DNA from: Palsa-883 sp963826975
GTDB taxonomy: Bacteria > Pseudomonadota > Alphaproteobacteria > Acetobacterales > Acetobacteraceae
Direction: 5' to 3'
Length of the DNA: 64,000 bases
Assembly (NCBI GenBank): GCA_963826975.1
Contig: CAWGZJ010000008.1
Coordinates: forward strand, 124,001-188,000
In this document: one piece after another, positions 42,826 through 51,056 of the stretch
How positions within the stretch are numbered: the first letter of the stretch is position 1
Layout of the letters: every line of letters starts with the position of its first letter
Notes under the pieces: generated by a model
Seen by the model: the letters and a program-made list of their open reading frames with translations, nothing else
What the model was told of the DNA's origin: nothing
Databases searched by the model: none
Program-made: the position numbers and the translations under genes

Positions 42826-45243
42826 CTATCCCAGCAGTGCCTGCGCGCAGGCATCCAAAATCTCGTCGGTGTCCATGCCGTATTCCCGATATAGATCCGG
42901 AATGTCTCCGCCCTGGCCGAAATGATCCGGACCCAGCGGCACCACGCGCTGCCCGCGCACCGCGCCCAGCCACGAATGCGCCGCGGGGTGGCCGTCCAGC
43001 ACCGTTACCAGCGCGGCGCCGGGCGCCAGCGGGGCCAGCACTTCCTCGATATGTGCTCGCACCGCACGCTTCCCCGCTCGTCGCGCCCGTAATGCCGCCG
43101 TCCAACCCGCGTGGAGGCGATCAGGGCTGGTGATCGCCAGCAGCCCGGCGCCTGGCTCTTCCGTCACCAGTTCGGCAAATGCCGTTTCCGCCTCCAACGC
43201 TACCGGGCCCTGATACGCTATGGCGATCCGCGCGCCGGCCGCCGGCGGCACCACCCAATGTGCCCCTGCGATTACCGCAGCCGGATCGATTACCCGATCC
43301 GGCTGCGGCAATTGGCGTGTCGACAGCCGTAGCCACACCGCCGACCCATCCGTTGCCTGCATGTGAACGAACGCATGCCGCAGCAGGATCGCCAGTTCGT
43401 CCACGTAAGCGGGCTCGAAGCTCGCCAAGCGGTCCGCAGCCATGCCGATCAGCGGCGTGTTGATCGATTGGTGCTGCCCGCCCTCGGGCGCCAGGGTCAG
43501 ACCGGACGGCGTGGACACCAGCAGGAACCGGGCATCCTGGTAACAGGCATAGATCAGCGCATCCAGGCCGCGGTTGACGAACGGGTCATACACCGTGCCC
43601 ACCGGCAGCAGCCGAGCTCCGGTCATCCCCGGCGTCAAACCTGCAGCTCCCAGGAGCAGAAAGAGGTTCTGCTCGGCAATGCCCAGCTCCACGTGCTGGC
43701 CCTTCGGCGACATCCCCCAACGCTGCGCGCTCGCCAGCTTCGCGTCGCGGAACACGTCGTTGCGGGTGTGGCGATCGAAAATGCCGCGCCGGTTCACCCA
43801 TGGCCCCAGGCTGGTCGAGACCGTAACGTCCGGACTGGTGGTCATGATGTGCTCGGCCAACGCCTTCAGCTCGCCCTGGCCGCGGCCGATCTCGGCGAGC
43901 ATGTCGCCGAACCCCTGCTGGGTCGAGGCCTTGCGCCCGGCCACCCGTGGCGCCGGCAGCGTCGGCGGTACCGGAACGACCGGCGCGCTGAGCGTGCGGC
44001 CCTCCGGCGTCAGCTTCCGCGCGAAGGGACATGCCTGCAGCAGCGCCGTCAGTTCCTCGGGTTTGCAGTCCAGCCCTTCGAACTGGTCCCATTCGTGCCC
44101 GGGGCGGATCTTCATTTCCCCGCGGAATGCCTGCAACTGCTCCTTCGACATCAGCCCGGCGTGGTTGTCCTTGTGCCCGGCGAAGGGCAGGCCCATGCCC
44201 TTGATCGTGTAGGCAATGAAACAGGTCGGCTGGTCGCCCTCGGCCGCCGCCGCACGGAACGTTTCGATCAACGTCTCGATGTCGTGGCCGCCCAGGTTGG
44301 TCATCAGCGCGCCGAGTTCGTCATCGGACAATGGATCGATGATCGCGCGCAACGCTTTCGACCGCCCCAGGTCGGCCAGCACCGCTTGCCGCCATGCCGC
44401 GCCGCCCTGGAAGGTCAGCGCCGAATAGAGCGAGTTCGGGCAATCATCGATCCAGCTGCGTAACGCCTCGCCGCCGTCGCGGGCGAACGCCGCCTCTAGC
44501 TTGCGGCCGTATTTGATGGTGACGACGTTCCAGCCCATGTCTTGGAACAGGCCCTCGATGCGACCGAACAGCCGGTCGGGCAGCACCGAATCCAGGCTTT
44601 GGCGGTTGTAGTCGATCACCCACCAGACATCGCGGACGTCGTGCTTCCAGCCCTCCAGCAGGGCCTCGTAGATATTGCCTTCGTCAAGCTCGGCGTCGCC
44701 GGCGATGGCGATGTGCCGGCCTGGCGGCAGCCCCTCACGCGACAGGCCGTGCAGCCGCGCGTAGTCGGCCATCAGCGCGGCGAACGTCGTCATCGCCACG
44801 CCCAGCCCGACCGATCCGGTGGAGAAATCAACTTCCGGGCCGTCCTTCACCCGGCTGGGATAGGGTTGCACGCCGCCCATCTGGCGCAGGCCTGCCATGT
44901 TGTCTATCGTTTGGCGGCCGAACAGATAGTTCACCGCGTGGAACACCGGCCCGGCGTGCGGCTTCACCGCGATGCGGTCCTGCGGGCGGGCGATCTCGAA
45001 ATACAGCGCGGCCATAATGGAGATCACCGAGGCGCAGGACGCCTGATGGCCGCCCACCTTCAGACCGTCGCGGTTTGGCCGGATGTGATTGGCGTTGTGC
45101 ACCATCCAGGCTGATAGCCACAGCAGTTTGCGCTCTAGCTGATGCAGCAGATGCGTGCGATGTCCGCTACTGGCGAGCGGCGTGCTTGCGGGCGGCTTGC
45201 TGGTGGGCGGCTTGGCGGTGATGACGCTGCTCGGCGCGTTCAT
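42826..45243 (-). CDS. Transketolase-superfamily enzyme, homodimeric pyruvate dehydrogenase E1 (AceE)-like
   Basis: ThDP-dependent enzyme of 805 residues. The ThDP-binding motif is HIAIAGDAELDEGNIYEALL ending in WWVIDYNRQSLD; before it come IRPNRDGLKVGGHQASCASV and GSVGLGVAMTTFAALMADY. The pyrimidine-domain region includes VELGIAEQNLFLLLGAAGLT (activating Glu). The architecture follows the alpha2 AceE type of E1, but it is shorter than the ~890 residues of E. coli AceE, and no E2/E3 genes are nearby, so it could be a separate alpha-keto acid dehydrogenase or transketolase. The first ~28 residues are a Thr/Pro/Ser-rich tail. Confidence 0.82.
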   Translation of the reverse strand: MNAPSSVITAKPPTSKPPASTPLASSGHRTHLLHQLERKLLWLSAWMVHNANHIRPNRDGLKVGGHQASCASVISIMAALYFEIARPQDRIAVKPHAGPVFHAVNYLFGRQTIDNMAGLRQMGGVQPYPSRVKDGPEVDFSTGSVGLGVAMTTFAALMADYARLHGLSREGLPPGRHIAIAGDAELDEGNIYEALLEGWKHDVRDVWWVIDYNRQSLDSVLPDRLFGRIEGLFQDMGWNVVTIKYGRKLEAAFARDGGEALRSWIDDCPNSLYSALTFQGGAAWRQAVLADLGRSKALRAIIDPLSDDELGALMTNLGGHDIETLIETFRAAAAEGDQPTCFIAYTIKGMGLPFAGHKDNHAGLMSKEQLQAFRGEMKIRPGHEWDQFEGLDCKPEELTALLQACPFARKLTPEGRTLSAPVVPVPPTLPAPRVAGRKASTQQGFGDMLAEIGRGQGELKALAEHIMTTSPDVTVSTSLGPWVNRRGIFDRHTRNDVFRDAKLASAQRWGMSPKGQHVELGIAEQNLFLLLGAAGLTPGMTGARLLPVGTVYDPFVNRGLDALIYACYQDARFLLVSTPSGLTLAPEGGQHQSINTPLIGMAADRLASFEPAYVDELAILLRHAFVHMQATDGSAVWLRLSTRQLPQPDRVIDPAAVIAGAHWVVPPAAGARIAIAYQGPVALEAETAFAELVTEEPGAGLLAITSPDRLHAGWTAALRARRAGKRAVRAHIEEVLAPLAPGAALVTVLDGHPAAHSWLGAVRGQRVVPLGPDHFGQGGDIPDLYREYGMDTDEILDACAQALLG

Positions 45244-45267
45244 AGCGGTTGGGACCTCCGGTGGCGG

Positions 45268-46023
45268 TCAGGTCATGCCTGGCAACGGCAGAGCATACCC
45301 CGTCGCCAGGGCATGCGCCCAGTCCGGTCGGCCAAGCTCCGTGGCGCGGGCGGCGGCGGCGCGGTGGTCGTATTCGACCGCGATCAACTCGGCGGTGATC
45401 ATGTCGTTGGACCGGCGCACGACCGCGTAGCGCGCGTGCGGCGATCCGGCCTGCGACACGTGCGGGTCATCGGTTGGGTCCTGATACGCCGGGCAGCCGA
45501 CGCTGCCGGGATTGAGCACCGTCGGCCCGTCCGGCAGCCGGATCAACCTGGGCTGGTGACTGTGTCCGCAGAGCACCAACGCCGGTGCGTCACCCAACCT
45601 CGCAGCGATTGCCTGCGGGGTGTCGGGAACCAGGTGGAACGCCGCGACACGTTCCAGCAGATAGCGGTTGTCGTCGGTGGGACTGCCGTGCACCGCGAGA
45701 ATCCCCGGCAACGCCTGGACCGGTGGCAACGCGCGCAGCCAGTCCATGTGCCGATCCGCGAGCGCGGTGCGGGTGAAACGGTCGGTGGCGCCCAGGCGGT
45801 CCGTGGGAAACTCCGCTACCCAGCGATCATGGTTGCCGCGGACGGTGGGAAACCGGAGAGCCATCAGGCGATCGCAGGTCTCCGCCGGCCAGAGCGGGCC
45901 GGAGAGGCAGTCGCCCAGGTCGATCACCTGGGTGATGCGGCGGGCCGCGATGTCGGCGAGGACCGCGTCCAGTGCCGGCAGGTTGCCGTGGATGTCGGCG
46001 ATGACTGCGAATGGCTGGTCCAT
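45268..46023 (-). CDS. Metallophosphoesterase (YfcE/ApaH-like small phosphodiesterase type)
   Basis: A 251-residue calcineurin-like phosphoesterase. Motifs: FAVIADIHGNLPALDAVLAD, QVIDLGDCLSGPLWPAE, FPTVRGNHDRWVAEF, LAVHGSPTDDNRYL and LVLCGHSHQPRLIRL, then VLNPGSVGCPAYQ. All metal ligands are conserved. Small members hydrolyse cyclic nucleotides or other phosphodiesters; substrate unknown. It follows, on the same strand, the LysR remnant, and it lies just upstream of the AceE-like gene, with which it may be co-transcribed. Confidence 0.9.
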   Translation of the reverse strand: MDQPFAVIADIHGNLPALDAVLADIAARRITQVIDLGDCLSGPLWPAETCDRLMALRFPTVRGNHDRWVAEFPTDRLGATDRFTRTALADRHMDWLRALPPVQALPGILAVHGSPTDDNRYLLERVAAFHLVPDTPQAIAARLGDAPALVLCGHSHQPRLIRLPDGPTVLNPGSVGCPAYQDPTDDPHVSQAGSPHARYAVVRRSNDMITAELIAVEYDHRAAAARATELGRPDWAHALATGYALPLPGMT

Positions 46024-46098
46024 TGGTGGGGGAAGGCTCCTGTGCGAAGGCGCGCTGCGAAGCTTGCTGGCGGTGGGTGGAGGTTGCGAACGCCGCGA

Positions 46099-46510
46099 CT
46101 ACCCGGCCAATAATGCGCGAAAGGCCTTGATCTCCGTCGCGACGAAATCCGCGAATGGCCGCACGCGGCGTGCGCTGCAGATCGCAGTGCATGAGCAGAT
46201 AGAAGGGCGCAACAAGCCCGAGATCGTCCGTGACGCAAATGAGATCATCGTTTCTTTGGCAGGCCAGTAAAGCGGCGACGCTCGCTGCGGATTTCACTGC
46301 AAGCAATTGTTCAGGCCCGGTGCCGCAGCGGGCAACCACCGTTGCGTGCGGTGCCACCGATCGAAGCCATCTTTCGGCCGCGCCTTCCCTGCTTGCGGCG
46401 GAGTAATCTGGCGCAGGACGGGAGACTCGCGGCCGGGCGGCCGCGTTGCCCCGGTGGAGGCCGCGAGCCGCTGGTGGCCACAAACCACGATCTGTAGCCG
46501 GCGTTGCTGG
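46099..46510 (-). pseudogene. LysR-family regulator, decayed effector-domain remnant
   Basis: Effector-domain fragments of a LysR regulator appear in successive frames: RLQIVVCGHQRLAASTGATR, then WLRSVAPHATVVARCGTGPE and QLLAVKSAASVAALLACQRN, then LVAPFYLLMHCDLQRTPR, and, after a further shift near 46160, PFADFVATEIKAFRALLAG to the stop at 46099. The last shift fits loss of two bases in a CG run. The N-terminal helix-turn-helix is not present. It is thus an old pseudogene; it is not the missing half of the LysR remnant at 29880-30068, whose surroundings differ. Confidence 0.7.
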
Positions 46511-46576
46511 CGTCTCCGCCGCTGACCGTTGCCATGCGTCACCGGTGCGGCCATGACGGCGAGGGCGGGGGTAGGG

Positions 46577-48028
46577 TCAAGGCGCGGCGCGCGCCAGCTT
46601 CCGTACCGCGGTCGAGGCATTGCGCTTCCCCTCGCCCGCGTAGGCCTCGTGGTACTCATCGATACGGGCCGGGTCGTAGAGATAGTTCACCATCAGCGTG
46701 GCGCTCTCCCGGGCACCCTTCTCCGAGGTGTCCGCCAGCAACGAGATCCGCTCGATCCGCGCCCCGTTCGCCAGATGGAAATGCGCCACCGGATCGCGGG
46801 CGCGCTTGCCGTTGGCTTCGTGCAGCAGGTAGCGCGCGCCCAACCGTTCCAGAACCGGACCAGCGGTCTTGTTCAGCCCCGGCTCGCGCCACCAGCCACG
46901 CTTGGCCATGATCGCCGCCAGCGCCTGCCTGGCGTTCTCCGCCGGCATCGCGGAGACCAGGCTGGCGCTCTCCTCATCGGTCAGCAGGCCGAGTTGCTGA
47001 CCAGCGGACGCACCATCGGCGAGCAGCGGATCGAGCCAGGTGCGAAACCCCGGGATGGGCGACAGCGTGGCGAAGCTGCGCAGGCTGCGCAGTTCCGCCG
47101 CCAGCAGTTCGACCACCCGCTTGATCAGGAAGTTGCCGAAGCTGATGCCGGCAAGGCCCTTCTGGCAGTTGCTGATCGAATAGAAGATCGCGGTGTCGGC
47201 GCTGCGCGGATCCTGCACCGGGGCTTTCTCGTCCAGCAACCGCTGCACCGATCCGGCGAGGCCCTGGACCAGCGCGACCTCGACGAAGATCAGCGGCTCG
47301 CCTGGCATGCGCGGGTGGAAGAAGGCGTAGCAGCGGCGGTCGGAATCCAATCGGTTCTTCAGGTCGCGCCAGCTTCGGATGGCGTGCACGGCTTCGTAGT
47401 CGACCAGTTTCTCCAGCAGCGCTGCCGGGCTGGACCAATCGATGCGGCGCAGCTCCAGGAAGCCGACATCGAACCAGGCGGCCAGCAGTCCGCGCAGATC
47501 GGATTCCAGTGCCGCCAGCCGTTTGTCGTCGCGGCGCGAGTTCAGCAGCAGAGCGCGCAAATCGACCAGGAACTTGCAGCCGTCCGGGATGGTGGTGAAC
47601 TGGGTCAGCAGCCGCAGCCGCGGCGGCTCCAACGCGCGGCGCAGTTCGGCGGTGGCGATGGCGCGTGCCGCCGGGTCTGCGGCAGTGCGCACCGCGGAAT
47701 AGGCGGCGTCGACCGTTTCTGGATCGGAATCGAACGCCGCGAGCGTGCGCAGGAATTCGCGCCTGCCCGCGTCGTTGAGCGACTCGTAGGTCTCCGCGAG
47801 CTTGGCCGCGCGGTTGCGCGCGCTGACCTCGCCGCCGCGCCCGTTCAGGCAGGCACGGATCTGCGCCTCGATACTGTCATCGGTTTCGCCGGCGACGCTG
47901 GCCGCCATCTCCCGCCAGACCAGGCCGATGCGGCGAAGGGCACGGTCAAACAGCCCGGGCGTGGCAGGTCGGGCGGCCGAGGCGGGTCGGGCGGGCGAGG
48001 CGGGCACAGCGAGCGGCACGTCGTTCAT
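46577..48028 (-). CDS. mcd: Malonyl-CoA decarboxylase
   Basis: Converts malonyl-CoA to acetyl-CoA and CO2, reversing acetyl-CoA carboxylase or draining malonate. About 483 residues, with the helical N-terminal tetramerisation domain followed by the GNAT-like catalytic domain: FHPRMPGEPLIFVEVALVQG, FYSISNCQKGLAGISFGNFL (catalytic Ser/His area), GFRTWLDPLLAD and AHFHLANGARIERISLLAD. The ATG at 48028 overlaps the stop of the upstream NAD(P)HX repair gene by four bases, so the two are co-translated. No malonyl-CoA synthetase is adjacent. Confidence 0.93.
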   Translation of the reverse strand: MNDVPLAVPASPARPASAARPATPGLFDRALRRIGLVWREMAASVAGETDDSIEAQIRACLNGRGGEVSARNRAAKLAETYESLNDAGRREFLRTLAAFDSDPETVDAAYSAVRTAADPAARAIATAELRRALEPPRLRLLTQFTTIPDGCKFLVDLRALLLNSRRDDKRLAALESDLRGLLAAWFDVGFLELRRIDWSSPAALLEKLVDYEAVHAIRSWRDLKNRLDSDRRCYAFFHPRMPGEPLIFVEVALVQGLAGSVQRLLDEKAPVQDPRSADTAIFYSISNCQKGLAGISFGNFLIKRVVELLAAELRSLRSFATLSPIPGFRTWLDPLLADGASAGQQLGLLTDEESASLVSAMPAENARQALAAIMAKRGWWREPGLNKTAGPVLERLGARYLLHEANGKRARDPVAHFHLANGARIERISLLADTSEKGARESATLMVNYLYDPARIDEYHEAYAGEGKRNASTAVRKLARAAP

Positions 48029-49512
48029 TTGGGTCTCCGACCAATCAGTGACTCTCGGCCCAAGTCGGCATTTGCCAGCGTATCGGCAAGGGTGGGCGCA
48101 AGCGCTGGGAGCAGGTCTTCCACAATCATTGTCGGTCCGGCACGCAGCGCGGCGCGCCCGTGCAGGAAGGCGCCGGCGCAGGCCGCCTGCCAATCCGGCA
48201 TGCCCTGCGCGAGCAACCCGGCGATCAGCCCAGCCAGCACGTCGCCCGCTCCCGCGGTGGCAAGCCAAGGCGGTGCCGAGGCGTTGATCGCCGCACGTCC
48301 GTCCGGCGCGGCGATGATCGTGTCGGGTCCCTTGAGCAGCACCACCGCGCCGGTACGCGCGGCGGCTGCCCGTGCGGCGGCAACACGGTCAACGCCCGGA
48401 TCGCCGAACACGCGGCTGAACTCGCCGGCATGTGGCGTCAGTACCGCGGCGCCTCGCAGGGCGTCGGGTGCGTCGGCGAACGCGGTGAGCGCATCGGCGT
48501 CTGCCACCACGCGACGTTTGGTTTCCAGCAGGCGCGGCAGCGTCGCGCGTGCGGCCTGCGGTCCCAGGCCGGGACCGCACACCCAGACATTCCGCCGTGT
48601 GTCGGCGAGCAGCGTCTCCAACGGGGCCTCGCTCACCAGCAGGCCGGGCGGTCCTGCGCGGTACACGTCGCCACGCTCGGTGGCGGCGATGCTGACCAGG
48701 CCGGCGCCCGCATGACGCGCCGCCTCGGCCGCCAGTCGTGCGGCGCCAGTCATCACCGAGCCGCCAATCACCGTGACATGGCCACGGCTGTATTTGTGGC
48801 CATCGTTGCGCGGGCGCGGCAGGGACCACAGCTCCGGCAGGTTGGCAAAGCAGCGTGGCCGCACCTGATCCAGCACCGCGGCAGGCAGGGCGATATCCGC
48901 CAGCTCAAGCGCGCCGCACCGGTCGCGGCCAGGCAGCAGCAGGTGCCCGGGCTTCAGGCGGAAGAACGTCACGGTCAGCGAGGCATTCGGTGCGTAGCCG
49001 CGGACCGCGCCGGTTGCGCCATCGACGCCGCTTGGCACATCCACCGCGACCATGCGCCGCGCCGCGCGCAACGTGTCGGCCACCAGGCCGTCGACGTCGC
49101 GCGCCAAGCCGGCGCCGAACACCGCGTCGATCACCAGTTCGGCCCGCTCCGCTTCCGCCGGGGTGAAGGGCGTCATCGGCCCGCGCCACCGCAGCGCTGC
49201 CCCGGCGGCACCCGAGCCAGCGCGGGGCGGGGCCAGCGCTGCCACCGCGACCGGCCAACCGTCCTGTGCCAGCAGCTGCGCCGCGACGTACCCGTCGCCA
49301 CCGTTGTTGCCTGGGCCCGCCAGTACCAGCGTCCGGCACGGCCGGAAGCGTGCCCGCACCGCCCGCGCCACGGCGCGACCGGCGTGCGCCATCAGCGTCG
49401 GCCCCGGCATTCCCAGGCCTGGCGACAGCGCATCGGCCCGGCCCATCTCGGTCGGGTCAAGCAGCTCCGCGCGGCCGGCCAGCCGACGCATCAGGTCGCC
49501 GTCGAAGATCAT
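48025..49512 (-). CDS. nnrD/nnrE: Bifunctional NAD(P)H-hydrate epimerase / ADP-dependent NAD(P)H-hydrate dehydratase
   Basis: Repairs hydrated NAD(P)H. Residues ~1-210 are the YjeF_N epimerase: LVLAGPGNNGGDGYVAAQLL, ELVIDAVFGAGLARDV and AVDVPSGVDGATGAVRG. Residues ~230-490 are the carbohydrate-kinase-like dehydratase: VTVIGGSVMTGAARLAAEAA, VLTPHAGEFSRVFGD, VVLLKGPDTIIAAPDG and WLATAGAGDVLAGLIAG with the catalytic Asp. About 495 residues, the normal fused length. The start at 49512 is placed at MIFDGDLMRRL; the upstream extension is unlike the family. Confidence 0.94.
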   Translation of the reverse strand: MIFDGDLMRRLAGRAELLDPTEMGRADALSPGLGMPGPTLMAHAGRAVARAVRARFRPCRTLVLAGPGNNGGDGYVAAQLLAQDGWPVAVAALAPPRAGSGAAGAALRWRGPMTPFTPAEAERAELVIDAVFGAGLARDVDGLVADTLRAARRMVAVDVPSGVDGATGAVRGYAPNASLTVTFFRLKPGHLLLPGRDRCGALELADIALPAAVLDQVRPRCFANLPELWSLPRPRNDGHKYSRGHVTVIGGSVMTGAARLAAEAARHAGAGLVSIAATERGDVYRAGPPGLLVSEAPLETLLADTRRNVWVCGPGLGPQAARATLPRLLETKRRVVADADALTAFADAPDALRGAAVLTPHAGEFSRVFGDPGVDRVAAARAAAARTGAVVLLKGPDTIIAAPDGRAAINASAPPWLATAGAGDVLAGLIAGLLAQGMPDWQAACAGAFLHGRAALRAGPTMIVEDLLPALAPTLADTLANADLGRESLIGRRPK

Positions 49513-49692
49513 CGGAGGGAGAGTGCCATTCCGCGGGCGTCCCCGCCATCGCCGCGATGCCATCGCGCCGGCGTCGGTGCAGCCCATCGGACGAGACTGT
49601 TACACATTATCTGGCGTTTGGTGTCGCCACTGCCTAGCACCGCGACGGCTGATCTGGTCTGTTGCGCGATCCGGGATCTGGAGTCGCCTGGC

Positions 49693-50322
49693 ATGGCGCT
49701 GGTGATAACGGTGGCGCAACAGAAAGGCGGCACCGGCAAGACGACCATCGCGGCCAACATCGCCGCCACCCTCGCACCCGTGCAGCGCGTCGCGCTACTC
49801 GACATCGATCCACAACGAACGCTCACAAGGTGGCACGCGCTGAGGATGGCCCGCTCCACGCCGGCGCCGGCGCTCGGCTTTTCCGAGGTCGCAGGCTGGC
49901 GCCTGGCCGCGGAACTGGATCGGTTGCGACAGAGCCATGACCTGGTGGTGATCGACAGTCCGCCACAGGTCGATACCGACGCGAAGCTGGCAGTCCGCGG
50001 TGCCGATATCGTTCTGGTGCCGGTGCAGCCAAGTCCGCCCGATGTGTGGGCGGCGGAGGCCATGCTGAAGCTCGCCGCCGACCAGGGCCGGACCGCGCGG
50101 CTGGTGCTCAATCGCGTGCCCGCGGCATCGCGGCTGCGCGACACGGTGCGCGCAGACATCACCGCACGCGGCCTGCCGGCGCTGCGCAGCGAGCTTGGCA
50201 ATCGTACCGGCTTCGCGCTCGCCTTTGCCGAGGGACTGGGCGTCATCGAGGCCGAGCCGCGTTCCCCGGCTGCTGACGAAATGCGAGCGCTGATCGCGGA
50301 ATTGCAGGACATCGAGGCATAA
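49693..50322 (+). CDS. ParA-family ATPase, orphan
   Basis: A 209-residue ParA/MinD-type ATPase. The deviant Walker A is QQKGGTGKTTIAANIAATL near residue 10, then LLDIDPQRTLTRWHAL (switch I), LVVIDSPPQVDTDAKLAVRG (Walker B/switch II) and LVLNRVPAASRLRDTVRADI. It lacks the N-terminal HTH of plasmid type Ia ParA and there is no ParB next to it, so it is a solo ParA of the kind that positions cargo or partitions small replicons. Start chosen at the ATG in GGCATGGCGCTG. Its stop overlaps the CopD-like start (TAATG). A ~142-bp tandem array begins 0.7 kb downstream. Confidence 0.88.
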   Translation: MALVITVAQQKGGTGKTTIAANIAATLAPVQRVALLDIDPQRTLTRWHALRMARSTPAPALGFSEVAGWRLAAELDRLRQSHDLVVIDSPPQVDTDAKLAVRGADIVLVPVQPSPPDVWAAEAMLKLAADQGRTARLVLNRVPAASRLRDTVRADITARGLPALRSELGNRTGFALAFAEGLGVIEAEPRSPAADEMRALIAELQDIEA

Positions 50323-50759
50323 TGGATTCGATCAGCATCTGGCGGCTGATGCACGTGTTGCATGTGCTCGGCGCGGTCGTGTGGGTCGGCGGCATGTTCT
50401 TTGCCATCCTGATCGTGCGCCCCGCGCTGGTGGATCTGGAACCATCGCGCCGCGTCGACATTTACCGCGGGACGTACGGCCGCTTCTTCAAGATGATCTG
50501 GATCGTCATGCCGGGAATGCTGCTGACCGGCTATGTCATGCTGTTCACGAAATATGGCGGTTTTGCTGACGCGGGCTGGAACATTCATCTGATGCATATG
50601 CTCGGGCTCGCGATGGCGGCTATCTTCGTCGCCGTCTGGTTCGGGCCGTACAGGCGGTTTCAACAGGGGCAGGGCCGCGCGATCGATATCATCCGTCAGT
50701 TGATCATTGCCAATCTGGCGTTGGGACTGGCAACGGTCGTGATTGCCGCGCTCGGATGA
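50322..50759 (+). CDS. CopD-like integral membrane protein
   Basis: A 145-residue protein with four predicted membrane helices: RLMHVLHVLGAVVWVGGMFF, MIWIVMPGMLLTGYVMLF, IHLMHMLGLAMAAIFVAVWF and LIIANLALGLATVVIAAL. Several His and Met residues lie in or next to helices 1 and 3 (MHVLHV, HLMHM), as in CopD-type copper/haem-related membrane proteins. Function not established. Its start codon overlaps the ParA-like stop, so the two are translationally coupled, though a shared process is unproven. Confidence 0.8.
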   Translation: MDSISIWRLMHVLHVLGAVVWVGGMFFAILIVRPALVDLEPSRRVDIYRGTYGRFFKMIWIVMPGMLLTGYVMLFTKYGGFADAGWNIHLMHMLGLAMAAIFVAVWFGPYRRFQQGQGRAIDIIRQLIIANLALGLATVVIAALG

Positions 50760-50944
50760 GTAGTACAACGCTTCCAAGGAACGGCTCCTGTCACGATGTA
50801 TCCGAGACCGGCCCGCCGACCGATTGACGGAACCCGATGATAGGAGCGGCTTCATCGGTCCGCTGCACCAGCGAGTGCCGGCCGCAGCCCACGGCACGAC
50901 GCCGTCCCACCCGTGCATCCAACCCCACCCGTGCATCCAACATA

Positions 50945-50998
50945 GGGCGGAAAAGCCTTGCCCCCGGACCCTTGATCCGGGGGGCAGCGCCTTCCGCC
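50945..50998. repeat. Dispersed hairpin repeat, family R4
   Basis: GGGCGGAAAAGCCTTGCCCC, CGGACCCTTGATCCGGGGGG and CAGCGCCTTCCGCC form the reverse orientation of the copy at 17963-18012. The internal CCCCCGGACC/GATCCGGGGG arms fold. A further partial copy is at 51166-51197. The surrounding 50760-51050 has no recognisable gene. Confidence 0.7.
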
Positions 50999-51056
50999 GC
51001 CGTCCAACCGGGCCGCACACTGTTGCCTGCACCATGCCCTCGGGCACCTGACCCGA

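Noticed and set aside
49693..50322. Complete parAB partition operon
   Set aside because: No ParB-like gene or parS-type 16-mer could be found within several kilobases on either side.
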